Assembly: GCF_036850765.1 (NCBI RefSeq) | Contig: NC_089491.1 | Coordinates: 130,316,266 to 130,380,265 of the forward strand | Reading direction: 5' to 3' | Origin: Saccopteryx bilineata | Lineage: Eukaryota; Chordata; Mammalia; Chiroptera; Emballonuridae | Length of the DNA: 64,000 bases | Part shown: piece after piece, positions 11,567-24,239 of the stretch | Numbering within the stretch: position 1 is the stretch's first letter | Layout: every line of letters begins with the position of its first letter | Made by a program: the position numbers and the translations under genes | Notes under the pieces: model-generated | Told to the model about the DNA's origin: nothing | Databases searched by the model: none | Seen by the model: only the letters and a program-made list of their open reading frames with translations

Positions 11567-11803
11567 AGGCCGGTGGCTCTTAACTGTGAGCAATTTTGCT
11601 ACCCAGTTCACCCTACCCTAGAACATTTGGCAATACCTGTTAACAGTTTTGATGGTCATGACCAGAAAGGTGATGCTGGTACCTAGAGGGCAGAGATCAG
11701 GAATGCTGCTAAACATTCTACAATGCACAGGATAGCCGCCACCCACACAAGAATTATCCAGAGCAAAATGTCAATAGTGCTGAAGTTGAGAAATTCTGCT
11801 GTA
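11567..11803 (+). mobile_element. MER5A-like hAT-Charlie MITE
   Basis: The sequence follows the MER5A consensus: 'gtggctcttaactgtgagc' at the left, central 'gctgctaaacattctacaat' and 'gtcaatagtgctgaagttga' at the right. This family is ancestral to placental mammals and long inactive. Confidence 0.85.
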
Positions 11804-11896
11804 GGCTTATTTCCACCCTATATGATGTAAATTATGGATGCATAATATGTTATTATATTTCCTTAAACTCTCATTTATCTAAAAATTGTTCTCCCA

Positions 11897-12242
11897 GGCC
11901 CTGTCTGGTTGGCTTAGTGAATAGAACATTAGCCTGGTGTGTGGACATCCCAGGTTCAATCTCCGGCGAAGGCACACATGAGAAGTGACCATCTGCTTCT
12001 CCTTTCCTCTCTCTCCCCCTTCTCTGTCTCTTCCTGCCAGTGGCTCAATTGGTTCGAGTATCTGCCCCAGTGCCCCAGGCACTGAAGATAGCTCGGTTGT
12101 TTCAAGCATCAGCCTCAGGTGCTGAGGATAACTTGGTTAATTCAAGCATCGGCCTCAAACACAGTTGCCAGGTGGATCCTGGTCAGGGCACATGCAGGAG
12201 TTTGTCTCTCTGTTTTTCTTCCTCTCACTTAAAAAAAAAAAG
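11897..12242 (+). repeat. SINE S3, diverged
   Basis: Head 'ggccctgtctggttggctta', 'atctgcttctcctttcc' block, three 'ggttnnttcaagcatcngcc' blocks in tandem and an A10 tail. Confidence 0.82.
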
Positions 12243-13290
12243 TTCTTCCATTCTCTTTTGTATCCACCTTTGCTCACTTTTCCATATTCACAGGTTACCA
12301 TGGGAGCTGTCATTTTTAAAACTTTGATTCTCTCTCCCTAGTTTGGGGATGGTTCATTCACCATAGCTGGGCCCAATCATAGTCTTAGGTTTAGAGTTAC
12401 AGACAGACATTCAAGCAAAGTTTTACTTGGTAGCTAATGTTTTAATATGCAAAGCTCTGAGGTTATTTATCAGGACTACCCGGAAAAAAAGAATAAACTA
12501 CAGAGAAAAGCAGTAAAAGACTGCTGTCTCTGATCCTTAGTCTTAGTTTTTTTCCTACTTTTCATTTAACTTTTTTTCCAAATTCTGTTTTATTTTCATC
12601 GAATAATTTTTTATTTTTTAGGTTATTTTGAGTTGGATTTCTTAACTGGCTCAATTGACAGGATATTCTCAATATAGACTTATCTTAATTAAAATTTTTA
12701 TTATTATAAAACAGCATGAATAATAACGGCATTAAAACTCAATCTATGGATGTTCTTCATAGCATCATGTGGTCAAAAGAATATAATGTCTGCTTAATTT
12801 TATTTTCCAATAAAATTTGTTCTCGATATAATCTCCAGCTGTCCCAGAGCCACACACCCTATGTGCTTAGAAATCTTATTTTTATCTTTACTACACAAGT
12901 GGCAAGTTGACTCTTTCAACTAGCATAATGGATGATTAGCATGAATCCCAAAGTTGTCAGGGAAAATTACTCCAATTCTGTTTCCATGGCACTGACTTCA
13001 GGAATGTGCTTTGATGAGGACACTGTGGCCTCAACAGTCACAAGTGACAGATAAGCATTTGGTTCATTTCTTGAAGTGCTGTGTATTCTATTTTGCATTG
13101 TAAGACTTTGAGACTGTTGAAGATGCTCCTGGTTCTGGTAAGGCAATCTCTAGCACATATCTGTTCTACATCATGTGCAGAAATGCTTCAGCATGTGATT
13201 GGTCCAGAGAAAGAAAGATAAGTTTCTAGTTCTTCATTCATTTATACTGTAACCTCTGCAACTATACATCTGTAATGAGGTTTAGTTCTA
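12243..13290. other. Intergenic sequence, no feature recognised
   Basis: AT-rich sequence downstream of GLIPR1L2. Small open frames only, and none with recognisable homology. Confidence 0.4.
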
Positions 13291-13299
13291 GGAAGTTTG

Positions 13300-15600
13300 C
13301 ACCATCTTGGTCCTGGAGAATGTTGCTGATCTCACTGCCTTCATCCTGACATTCTTTTGTGTTCTTTATGTGAATAAAACTTGTCTGATGTTTTCAAGTG
13401 TTTGTGCTTTGTCTGCCCAACAGTCCATTTACATTGCCAATATAGCAGTTGTGCAGAGCGGCAGCCAATGGAATGACACAAAGGCTCCTTATCCAACATG
13501 GATAAGTCTCTGTGGGGAAAACTCTGGGATAATAAAGGGGACAGGAATGATAATGCAATGATGTCACGTTGGTTTTCTACTTGCCCTTGATTTAGCTAAG
13601 AGTTCGAGAAAATATGAAAGAACCAGTATATTTAGTCAATAAATAATGGCAAAATTTTAGTGATCTTATACTATTTTTAGTCCTTCATTCAAATGGTCAA
13701 GGATCAAGTATGTTAGTCCCTGAAATCAGATAAATGTGATGATTACTGAGTCTGCTTTAGGTTCTTCAATTCCCCATAGCAATGAGCTGCAGTGCTGTGT
13801 GGTAATAGACACTACATTAAGGGAGGCTGGGAAAAGCAGGAATAACACATAGTAGTATGGGAGGAACTAGAGACATAAATACTTGATGACTCTAGAGGTG
13901 GTAGGAACTGTGATTATTTAACATAGCCATGAACCTCTTCCACATCATTCAACATAATGTTGCTGGGAAGCCACCTTAAGCAGCAATGGTGGGCTGAGGT
14001 GGGGTACAGAGCATGGTGACAGTACCTTTCCTGCCCTTTCCTAGCAGAAACTCAACATTCTTATTCTGAAAGCAGATATTGCCCAAATCACAGGTGCACT
14101 CAAATTCAAGGCACTATCGCAGTGTGAGAAATGTGATTATGGGCAGTATTAGACAAGATTTCTAAAAATATGATATGTATAATCTGAGAAGTATTAATGA
14201 TATGCCCCTTAATAAACAGACTAAACAGACCTCATCATGAGAGAAAACCATAATCACTAACCTTCTGACTCATTCCAGTCAGGACGGTGCAGCATTGGTG
14301 ACAAGTCTGTCCCACATAGCACCAACCAATGCAGAAAATAAAATCACACAGCTATAACTTTTGGTCAAAAGAACCCTTGTTACATGTCATGGTAAGAATG
14401 TGCCATGACAGGACCACAAAGTTTGCAGAGCACGAAGTTACACAATGGGTCATTGGAAATGATAGTATTTAAGCCACTCCAGCTTCTACCCCTTGGTTCC
14501 TGGTCCCATGTAACCTTCTTATTGATGACATACCTTACAACATATTGCCTCTAACTTGTCATGTTAGTTGTGCCTTTGAGGACCGTCCCAAAGCTTTATC
14601 AGGCCAGAAGTTTCTACACTGTATAATGTGTATAATACAACTGGTGGATTCCATAGTCAAGGCTCCCCTTCTGAGAATCCTTCATTATGAAGTAAGACCT
14701 CTGATGGGATGTTAGCTTGTGTGGTAATTTATCCCTGTGGACCAGGTGCTCAGGAAACCCATACATGGTGGGGTTGGCTTAGACTTTGATGGCACAAAAG
14801 TCAAATCTATACCCAGGGAAGATACTAGAATAGGTGTATATTCCAAAGAAAATGAACCACTGGCTTTCCCAGGATGGTAGGAGCCCAGTGTTGTCAACTT
14901 ACCTATTTGTCTCCAAAAAATAGTGCCATATCAGGGACTCAACATTCATCTATACTGTGGTAGATTGTACATACAGAGGGGCCTAGATCAGCACTGATAA
15001 GTTCAAGTCCATGCAAATGGACCTATGTGTGACGTTCATGAATTCCGTTTACTTACCATGTTAATTCCAAGTGGACAAAGGCTGGCTAATGTCAACTGAT
15101 TGAGTCATTATGTCCACCTGGTCTGGTTGTTCAGAGCCTTGGATGCACATTAACCTGTGAAAAATCTTCATACACCATTTCTATTCCCTTATTTCCATTC
15201 ACCTGCCTCTGCCCCAGACCCTCCTATTTCTCGTCTTTCAATCCTTTTCTTTCTAAAGTCTTCATTTTGGCAAGATATTTGCTACTGTCCATATGTCTAT
15301 ATGTCCATTTTCATTCTCATCTCAGGCCACTTATGCTTCCAAATGAAGTGGAGGACCAGATGTACCACTCAAGACTCCACACTAAAGATTTTCCCTTCTT
15401 GCTGTCTTTCAAGGCCACCCCTGAATATATCTGCAATACAGCCATTCTCTTTCCAGCTTGCGCCACGTATCAAACCAACCTATTTATAAACTATGACTTG
15501 GCTCTTTTCCATTGCTTGTCTCTAGAGGTACAGGATCATTCAACATAGTCACAGGTGTGAACTGTATAGGGATGCTGGTCTAACTGTGGTGGGTGCAGTG
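13300..15600 (-). mobile_element. Ancient ERVL-type internal remnant (integrase region)
   Basis: Read on the minus strand, several blocks resemble the integrase part of old mammalian ERVL pol genes. Examples are a block rc of 14890-15140 matching the zinc-binding/core junction, rc of 14720-14890 matching the core, and rc of 14400-14520 matching the pre-terminal 'gggaccaggaaccaaggggt' segment. All frames are broken by stops and indels, with no open stretch over about 110 codons. Limits are approximate, and the family name (ERVL class III) rests on recall rather than a search. Confidence 0.55.
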
Positions 15601-16292
15601 GAGGCCTAGGTTGTCTGCTCATGTCTCTTACTCGTGCCCTCTGATCCTGCTTGGATTTAATCCTGTGATGATGTCGGCTCAGATCCTTTGTCCCAAAGTT
15701 CCCCCGTTGTATGGATAGTCCTATTTTCAAGTATATATTCACTAAAGTAAATGTCCACAGGTCCCTTCTGCAAAGTCCTAGGGAAATCTTTAAAGTACAT
15801 ACTTGTGGCTTTCCCCTGGGAGATCAGCCACCTCTTCAGCCAGTGCTTTCCAGGTGTGAAACCAGCTCAGCTTTCAGCAACTAAGCTAGGGACCGTGATT
15901 TCTTTCCAGCTGCTTTCGTGGACGTCTACTAAAATCAACTGTGCCAGTTCCAATCCTCCTGATGGCAATGTCAAGACAATTAGAAGTACAAAAGATTTAT
16001 TAGTTGATGTTCATAATAATTGAGGTGTCAAAGAATACAGTATGGGAAGGGGGAAAGAAAGATTAGCCTTACCATGGAGAAACCTGACAAATGCTACATC
16101 AGACAAATGATCAAAGTCAATATTAATAATGGCAAGTCATGGTTAATAGCATTTATCTTTGATACAATATAATGAAGATGGCATTTTACCTCTGTGGTCT
16201 TCTTCTCCATAATATATAATTCCAGTCCAGTTTAATCATGAGGAAAACATAAGACAAATCCCAGTTAGGAGACATGTTATAAGATACTGACC
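15601..16292. other. Intergenic sequence, perhaps further ERV remnant
   Basis: No intact frame. The texture is similar to the preceding ERVL remnant but no block was recognised. Confidence 0.3.
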
Positions 16293-16525
16293 AGGCCTGA
16301 CCTGTAGTGGTGCAGTGGATAAAGCATCGACCTGGAATGCTAAGGTCGCTGGTTCGAAACCCTGGGCTTGCCTGGTCAAGGCACATCTGGCAGTTAATGC
16401 TTCCTGTTCCCCCAGTAGACTAACATAGCTATTTTATTTTCTTTTTAATTAAAAAAATATTTTTAGACTCAATTTATTCACTTTAGAGAGGAGAGAGAAA
16501 GAGAGAGAAGGGGGAGGAGCAATAG
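16293..16525. repeat. S1 head (+) facing an S1 tail (-)
   Basis: 16293-16418 is an S1 head on + truncated after 'gcttcctgttccccc'. 16442-16525 is the purine-rich 3' part of S1 on the minus strand. The two halves face each other, so this is either two truncated insertions or one rearranged SINE. Confidence 0.7.
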
Positions 16526-16899
16526 ATTTAACAAGGTAAATAGAATGAGAAAACTCTTAAATGAGTCTACTTCAAAAACCAATGTGGGAATAAAAAAAAA
16601 TCTGAATAGCCTCATGTCAAAAGTTATGAAGGGTCTCAGACTATACCCTGCTCATAAACTAATAACTTAATCACAGATGCCAAGATAATGAAAGAAAATA
16701 TGAGACTTCAGTGTCAGAGACAAAGGACAGTATTATACTCACAGCAACAGTCATGAGTTAAAGCTGTTGGAAATATTTTTGTTTTGTAAATTTTATTCAT
16801 ATTAAATATATCAATATGCTTCATTTAAGAAATCAAATAATCATCTAAGGCCTACAGTAAATACAACGTTGCCTCTGTAACTGTTGGCAGTAGAAAAAC

Positions 16900-17520
16900 C
16901 GGCACTAGGCATTAGAAAGTTAGCTTGGACCTCAGTTCAGCGACCCCAGTACATTGTACTTGAGTTTGGCTTGAAAGAATTCAAAGCCAAGGAACTCAAA
17001 TTATAAGGGAAAATTTATTTAAAAAGACACAGAGGCAGAAGTGAAATATAGAAGAAATGGGCTCAGGAAACAAGCTACAGAGGCAAAGGAAGGACCCTTG
17101 GCGTTTAGGAGAAAGAGAGAAGCAAGGAAAACTTGCCTAGGGACCGGGAGTGAGGAAAGGTGTGGACGTGCTCCACAGACCAGAGCTGGGTCCTCCATCC
17201 TGAGGGCTTTGGTCTGAGGTCTCAGGCAAGGCACTCAATAGATCATTCATCAGCTTTCCAGATGTGTCTCTTCAGGATTGTGGTCCTTAGGTCAGCCATG
17301 GCATGGCTCCGCCTGGTTTTGCTCCTTTTCTGGGCCTGGAGCTGAAACACAGCTGAGGCCTAGATGTCATCTTCAGGAGTCAATGCTTGAAGGAGTTGTC
17401 GTGAAAGGATTTATAGTTTTACCCATTGCTAGGCACCTGGGCTCTCCACCCGATGACCCTAGCCCATTGTCCCTGCTTTGCTCATGCCTATCTAGCTGCC
17501 TACTATAGAACCACAGCTGA
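16900..17520 (-). mobile_element. Possible degenerate LTR
   Basis: A moderately GC-rich block with 'ggaaaatttatttaaaaaga' at its left (an antisense polyadenylation-like region). No TIR, TSD or coding frame. The LTR idea is weak; it may be unique sequence. Confidence 0.25.
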
Positions 17521-17544
17521 CAGAACATGCTTTAGAAGATGCTT

Positions 17545-17692
17545 TATCTGACCTGTGGTGGTGCAGTGGCTAAAGCATCAACCTGGAATGCTGAGGTTGC
17601 CAGTTCAAAACCCTGGGCTTGCCAGGTCAGGGTACATCATTCCTCCCTGGCCCCTGCCTTTCTAAAGTCAATAAATAAAATCTTTTTTTAAA
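17545..17692 (+). repeat. SINE S1
   Basis: Head 'tctgacctgtggtggtgcag', canonical B box and 'gggcttgccaggtca', then a shortened 3' part and an 'aataaaatctttttttaaa' tail. Confidence 0.88.
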
Positions 17693-17932
17693 AAAAAAAG
17701 GAAAGAAAAAAGAAGATGCTTTAGCAAAGAAACTGCAAAAACAAATCAGAAAAATAAAAAGCTTAGAGACCTCAAATGTTCAAAGGAAATAGCAAAATTC
17801 TTGTTGAAACCACAATTTCCTTTAGTGAGCAAGTTCATAAGAATTTCCTTCTTAGAAATGAGACATGAACTATGCTTAAAATGTGTAGCTACCTGAATAG
17901 GGTAAACATTGATTGGGTAATTCTCAATGTTA

Positions 17933-18195
17933 TAAGATTATATTGGATTGGTACATATACACTATGGAATACTCAGCCATAAGAAATGACATCGGATCAT
18001 TTACAACAACATGGATGGAGCTTGATAACATTATACTGAGCGAAATAAGTAAATCTGAAAAACATAAAAACTGTCCTGACCTGTGGTGGCGCAGTGGAGA
18101 AAGCGTCGACCTGGAAATGCTGAGGTTGCCGGTTCGAAACCCTGGGCTTGCTTGGTCAAGGCACATATGGGAGTTGATGCTTCCTGCTCCTCCCC

Positions 18196-18236
<41 letters not shown>

Positions 18237-18590
18237 AAAATGAATAAATAAATAAAAATAATTTTAAAAAAAAGAAAGATCACTTAAACAACCAAAAAAA
18301 AAAAAACCCTAAAAACTATATGATTCCATACATAGATAGGACATAAAAATGAGACTCAGAGACATGGACAAGAGTGTGGTGGTTATGGGGGGGGGGAGAA
18401 GAAGAAGGGAGTTGGGGGAGGGGAGGGGAGGGGCATGGAAAAAAACAGTTAGAAGGTGACGGAAGACAATTGGACTTTGGGTGATGGGAATGCAGCATAG
18501 TCGAGTGTCAGAATAACCTAGAGATGTTTTCTCTGAACATATGTACCCTGATTTATCAATGTCACCCCATTAAAATTAATTTTTTTAAAA
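17933..18590 (+). mobile_element. L1 3' end split by a SINE
   Basis: 17933-18066 carries the end of ORF2 (IYTMEYSAIRND…SEISKSEK) and 18285-18590 the 3' UTR, ending 'tgtcaccccattaaaattaa' and an A-rich tail. Sequence order matches the minus-strand L1 at 18.8 kb. A (g)n-rich tract lies at about 18384-18432. Confidence 0.85.
18070..18283 (+). repeat. SINE S1 nested in L1
   Basis: A full S1 with a long pure (tc)n run and a tail of 'aaaatgaataaataaataaa'. It interrupts the L1 reading at the end of ORF2, so it inserted later than the L1. Confidence 0.92.
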
Positions 18591-19091
18591 AAGATTATAT
18601 TGGGTACATTATCTCTTTGCTCATTTATATCGTGTTTCCACCTATAAACACCTGAGTTATGTTCAGATGCTGAACAAGTTTCACCCATGAATAATATTCA
18701 ATATGATATAAACACTTTATACAGATAAACACTAACCTATTAATACTTATTCATTTTTAAATTTTGTTTGATTTAGATAGTACATTTGTCTTGTTTGAAT
18801 TTTTTATTTTTTTTATTTTTTATTTTTTAAATAAATTTTTATTAATGGTAATGGGATGACATTAATAAATCAGGGTACATATACTCAAAGAAAACATGTC
18901 TAGGTTATTTTGTCATCAAATTATGTTGCAAACCCCTCGCCCAAAGTCAGATTGTCCTCCGTCACCCTCTATCTAGTTCTCTGTGCCCCTCCCCCTCCCC
19001 CTAACTCTCTCCCTCCCTCCCTCCCATGTCCTCCCTCCCCCCCCACCCTTGGTAACCACCACACTCTTGTCCATGTCTCTTAGTCTCATTT

Positions 19092-22000
19092 TTATGTTCC
19101 ACCAATGTATGGAATCATGTAGTTCTTGTTTTTTTCTGATTTGCTTATTTCACTCCTTATAATGTTATCAAGATCCCACCCTTTTGCTGTAAATGATCTG
19201 ATGTCATCATTTCTTATGGCTGAGTAGTATTCCATAGTGTATATGTGCCACATCTTCTTTATCCAGTCTTCTATTGAAGGGCTTTTTGGTTGTTTCCATG
19301 TCTTGGCCACTGTGAACAGTGCTGCAATGAACATGGGGCTACATGTGTCTTCACGTATCAATGTTTCTGAGGTTTTGGGGTATATACCCAGTAGAGGGAT
19401 TGCTGGGTCATAAGGTAGTTCTATTTGCAGTTTTTTGAGGAACCACCATACTTTCCTCCATAATGGTTGTACTACTTTACATTCCCACCAACAGTGAATG
19501 AGGGTTCCTTTTTCTCCACAGCCTCTCCAACATTTGCTATTACCCGTCTTGTTGATAATAGCTAATCTAACAGGGGTGAGGTGGTATCTCATTGTAGTTT
19601 TGATTTGCATTTCTCTAATAACTAATGAAGCTGAGCATCTTTTCATATATCTGTTGGCCATTTGTATCTCTTCCTGGAGAAGTGTCTGTTCATGTCCTCT
19701 TCCCATTTTTTTATTGGATTGTTTGTTTGTTTGTTGTTGAGTTTTATGAGTTCTTTGTAAATTTTGGATATTAGGCCCTTATCTGAGCTGTCGTTTGAAA
19801 ATATCAGTTCCCATATAGTTGGCTGTCTGTTTATTTTGATATCAGTTTCTCTTGCTGAGCAAAAACTTTTAATTCTGATGTAGTCCCATTCATTTATCTT
19901 TGCCTTCACTTCTCTTGCCATTGGAGTCAAGTTCATAAAATGTTCTTTAAAACCCAGGTCCATGATTTTAGTACCTATGTCTTCTTCTATGTACTTTATT
20001 GTTTCAGGTCTTATATTTAGGTCTTTGATCCATTTTGAATTAATTTTAGTACACGGGGACAGGCTGTAGTCGAGTTTCATTCTTTTGCATGTGGCTTTCC
20101 AGTTTTCCCAACACCATTTGTTGAAGAGGCTTTCTTTTCTCCATTGTGTGTTGGTGGCCCCTTTATCAAAGATTATTTGACCATATATATGTGGTTTTAT
20201 TTCTGGGCTTTCTATTCTGTTCCATTGGTCTGAGTGTCTATTTTTCTGCCAATACCATGCTGTTTTGATTATCGTGGCCCTATAATATAGTTTAAAGTCA
20301 GGTATTGTAATGCCCCCAGCTTCATTCTTTTTCCTTAGGATTGTTTTGGCTATTCGGGGTTTTTTATAGTTCCATATAAATCTGATGATTTTTTGTTCCA
20401 TTTCTTTAAAAAATCTCATAGGGATTTTGATGGGAATTGCATTAAATTTGTATATTGCTTTGGGTAATATGGCCATTTTGATTATATTTATTCTTCCTAT
20501 CCAAGAACAAGGAATATTTTTCCATCTCATTGTATCTTTTTCGATTTCCCTTAACAATGCTTTGTAATTTTCATTATATAGGTCCTTTACGTTCTTTGTT
20601 ATGTTTATTCCTAGGTATTTTATTTTTTTTGTTGCAATCGTGAAGGGGATTATTTTTTTGAGTTCGTTTTCTAATATTTCATTGTTGGCATAGAGAAAGG
20701 CTATGGACTTTTGTATGTTAATTTTGTATCCTGCGACCTTACTGTATTGGTTTATTGTTTCTAATAATCTTTTTGTGGAGTCCTTCGGGTTTTCGATGTA
20801 TAGGATCATATCATCAGCAAAAAGTGATAGCTTTACTTCTTCTTTTCCGATATGGATGCCTTTTATTTCTTTGTCTTGTCTGATTGCTCTGGCCAGAACT
20901 TCTAGCACCACGTTGAATAAGAGTGGAGAGAGTGGACAACCCTGTCTTGTTCCTGATTTAAGGTAGAAAGTCCTCAGTTTTATGCCGTTTAATAGGATGT
21001 TGGCTGTTGGTTTATCATATATGGCCTTTATCATGTTGAGATATTTTCCTTCTATACCCATTTTGTTGAGAGTCTTAAACATAAAATTGTGTTGTATTTT
21101 ATCAAAAGCCTTTTCTGCATCTATTGATAAGATCATGTGGTTTTTGTTCTTTGTTTTGTTGATATGGTGTACTACGTTAACCGTTTTGCGTATGTTGAAC
21201 CATCCTTGAGATTCTGGGATGAATCCCACTTGATCATGATGTATTATTTTTTTAATATGTTGTTGTATTCGGTTTGCCAGTATTTTGTTTAGTATTTTAG
21301 CATCTGTATTCATTAGAGATATTGGTCTGTAGTTTTCTTTCTTTGTGCCATCCTTGGCAGGTTTTGGTATGAGGGTTATGTTGGCCTCATAAAATGTGTT
21401 TGGAAGTATTGCTTCTTCTTCAATTTTTTGGAAGACTTTGAGTAGAATAGGAACCAAGTCTTCTTTGAATGTTTGATAGAATTCACTAGTATAACCGTCT
21501 GGGCCTGGACTTTTATTTTTGGGGAGATTTTTAATAGTTTTTTCTATTTCCTCCCTGCTGATTGGTCTGTTTAGGCTTTCTGCTTCTTCATGACTCAGTC
21601 TAGGAAGGTTGTATTGTTCTAGGAATTTATCCATTTCTTCTAGGTTGTTGTATTTGGTGGCATATAATTTTTCATAGTATTCTACAATAATTCTTTGTAT
21701 TTCTATGATGTCTGTGGTGATCTCTCCTCTTTCATTTTGGATTTTATTTATTTGAGTCCTGTGTCTTTTTTCCTTGGTAAGTCTTGCCAAGGGTTTGTCA
21801 ATTTTGTTGATCTTTTCAAAGAACCAGCTCCTTGTCTTATTGATTTTTTCTATAGTTTTTCTGTTCTCTATTTCATTTATTTCTGCTCTGATTTTTATTA
21901 TCTCCTTTCTTCGGCTGGTTTTGGGTTGTCTTTGTTCTTCTTTTTCTAGTTCCTTAAGGTGTGAAGTTAAGTGGTTTACTTCGGCTCTCTCTTGTTTGTT

Positions 22001-22918
22001 CATATAGGCCTGAAGTGATATGAACTTTCCTCTTATCACTGCTTTTGCTGCATCCCATAGATTCTGATATGTCGTATTTTCATTTTCATTTGTCTGTATA
22101 TATCTTTTGATTTCTGCACTTATTTCTTCTTTGACCCATTCATTTTTTAGAAGTATGTTGTTTAGTTTCCACATTTTTGTGGGTTTTTCCCCCTCTTTTT
22201 TGCAGTTGAATTCTAGTTTCAAGGCTTTATGATCAGAAAATATGCTTGGTACAATTTCAATTTTTCTAAATTTGTTGATATTGTCTTTGTGGCCCAACAT
22301 ATGGTCAATTCTGGAGAATGTTCCATGTACACTAGAGAAAAATGTATACTCTGTCGCTTTGGGATGAAGTGTCCTGTAGATGTCTATCATATCCAGGTGT
22401 TCTAGTATTTCGTTTAAGGCCACTATATCTTTATTGATTCTCTGTTTGGATGACAGATCTAGAGCCGTCAGCGGTGTGTTGAGGTCTCCAAGTATGATTG
22501 TATTTTTGTTAGTTTTTGTTTTAAGGTCAATAAGTAGCTGTCTTATATATTTTGGTGCTCCTTGGTTTGGTGCATATATATTAAGGATTGTTATGTCTTC
22601 TTGATTCAACTTCCCCTTAATCATTATGAAATGACCATTTTTGTCTCTGAGTACTTTTTCTGTCTTGTAGTCAGCATTATTAGATATGAGTATTGCTACA
22701 CCTGCTTTTTTTTGGGTGTTGTTTGCTTGGAGTATTGTTTTCCAGCCTTTCACTTTGAATTTGTTTTTATCCTTGTTGCTTAGATGTGTTTCTTGTAGGC
22801 AGCATATAGTTGGATTTTCTTTTTTAATCCATTCTGCTACTCTGTGTCTTTTTATTGGTAAGTTTAATCCATTTACATTTAGTGTAATTATTGACACTTG
22901 TGGGTTCCCTACTGCCAT
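19092..22918 (-). pseudogene. L1 ORF2 (endonuclease-reverse transcriptase), one frameshift
   Basis: The frame from 22918 stays open for 1091 codons and then shifts; the remaining ~204 codons continue in another frame to 19092. The N-terminal apurinic-type endonuclease is complete ([36 protein letters not shown]). Reverse transcriptase motifs follow ([42 protein letters not shown]), and the C-terminal Cys/His region ([18 protein letters not shown]) lies beyond the shift. Compared with the second L1, the break is a missing G in the run at 19675-19678 (ctgga versus ctggga). The protein nicks target DNA and reverse-transcribes L1 and SINE RNAs in cis and in trans. As it stands this copy would make a product lacking the Cys-rich end. 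Confidence 0.93.
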
Positions 22919-23151
22919 TTTATAAATTGCTTTCTGTTAGTTTTGTATCTAGTTTGATTCTTCTCTTTTATTTTTCTATCATTTGTTTTTGTTTGTTTGT
23001 GTTCCATACTTCTTTCCTCTGTTGCTACCTTTTTTAAGTCAAGTGTTTTTGTGGTGGTTTTTTTAAGGGTGGTTACCATTAAGTAATGAAAAGGGTACCT
23101 ACCATATTCATTGTAGTACCCTATCTTATAAGTATTTCTGCACTTCATCAT
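22909..23151 (-). CDS. Small open frame in the L1 ORF1-ORF2 spacer
   Basis: An 80-codon frame starting 93 nt after ORF1 ends. It finishes 10 nt inside ORF2 (its stop overlaps the ORF2 start). The product is Lys/Thr-rich with no recognisable domain. It could be chance, or could help ribosomes reach the ORF2 start by termination-reinitiation. No direct evidence of translation. Confidence 0.2.
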   Translation of the reverse strand: MMKCRNTYKIGYYNEYGRYPFHYLMVTTLKKTTTKTLDLKKVATEERSMEHKQTKTNDRKIKEKNQTRYKTNRKQFIKWQ

Positions 23152-23243
23152 CCTTTGCTACTGTTAATCTCCATCCTCTCCCCCCTTTTTTTCCTTTGTT
23201 GTCACAGTTTAAGTTTGGTTTTATTGTGTTCTTGGTGGAGCTG

Positions 23244-24239
23244 TTACTTGTGGTGTTGTTTTCTTTTGTTCTTTGAATCTGGTTGGAAAACCCCCCTTAG
23301 TATTTCCTGGAGTGGGGGTTTTCTGTTGATAAATTCTCTCATCTTTTCTGTATTTGTGAATGTTTTTATATCTCCTTCATACTTGAAGGATAGCTTTGAT
23401 GGGTATAGTATTCTTGGCTGAAAGTTCCTCTCTTTCAGGGCTTTAAATATTGGGGTCCACTCTCTTCTAGCTTGTAGAGTTTCTGCTGAGAAATCTGATG
23501 ATAATCTAATAGGCCTTCCTTTATATGTTGTACTCTTCTTTTCCCTGGCTGCCTTGAGAATTTTTTCTTTGTCATTGGTTTGTGTCATCTTTATTATGAT
23601 GTGCCTTGGAGTGGGTTTGTTGGGGTTAAGAAAACTTGGTGTTCTGTTTGCTTCTTGAATTTGAGGCTTTAGTTCCTTCCACAGGCTTGGGAAGTTCTCG
23701 TCTATTATTTGTTTGAGTATATTCTCCATTCCATTTTCTTTCTCTTCTCCCTCTGATATACCTATTATTCTTATGTTATTCTTTCTGATGGAGTCAGACA
23801 ATTCCTGTAGGGCTTTCTCATTTTTTATTATTCTTGAGTCTCTTTCTTCTTCTCTCTGTTGTGCCTCAAGTTGTTTGTCTTCTATTTCACTAATCCTATC
23901 TTCAATCTGGGCTGTTCTGTTAGCTAAGCTTGTTACCTCGTTTTTCAGCTCGTGAATTGAGTTTTTCATTTCTGTTTGATTTGTTTTTATAGTTTCAATT
24001 TCCTTGGTAATATATTCTTTGTGTTCATTGAGTTGTTTTCTGATCTCCCTATATTGCCTTTCTGTGTTTTCTTGTATATCTCTGAGTATTTTTAAGATTT
24101 CTAGTTTAAATTCTCTGTCATTTAGCTCCAAGGCTTCCAATATGTTAAGTCTTTTCTCCATAGATTTTTCCACATCTATTTGTGTTACCTCTCTTTCTTT
24201 TGTATCCATAATATTCGATTTCCTCTTTCTTATCGGCAT
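23244..24239 (-). CDS. L1 ORF1 protein, intact 331 codons
   Basis: An uninterrupted frame of usual L1 ORF1p length. Residues about 25-150 form a long heptad-rich coiled coil (trimerisation), followed by an RRM-like start (NNIRIIGISEGE) and the basic C-terminal RNA-binding domain (…RHIIIKMTQTNDKEKILKAAREK…). The protein coats L1 RNA as a nucleic acid chaperone in cytoplasmic particles. The start at 24239 is the first in-frame Met after the 5' UTR. Coding capacity looks intact. Confidence 0.92.
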   Translation of the reverse strand: MPIRKRKSNIMDTKEREVTQIDVEKSMEKRLNILEALELNDREFKLEILKILRDIQENTERQYREIRKQLNEHKEYITKEIETIKTNQTEMKNSIHELKNEVTSLANRTAQIEDRISEIEDKQLEAQQREEERDSRIIKNEKALQELSDSIRKNNIRIIGISEGEEKENGMENILKQIIDENFPSLWKELKPQIQEANRTPSFLNPNKPTPRHIIIKMTQTNDKEKILKAAREKKSTTYKGRPIRLSSDFSAETLQARREWTPIFKALKERNFQPRILYPSKLSFKYEGDIKTFTNTEKMREFINRKPPLQEILRGVFQPDSKNKRKQHHK

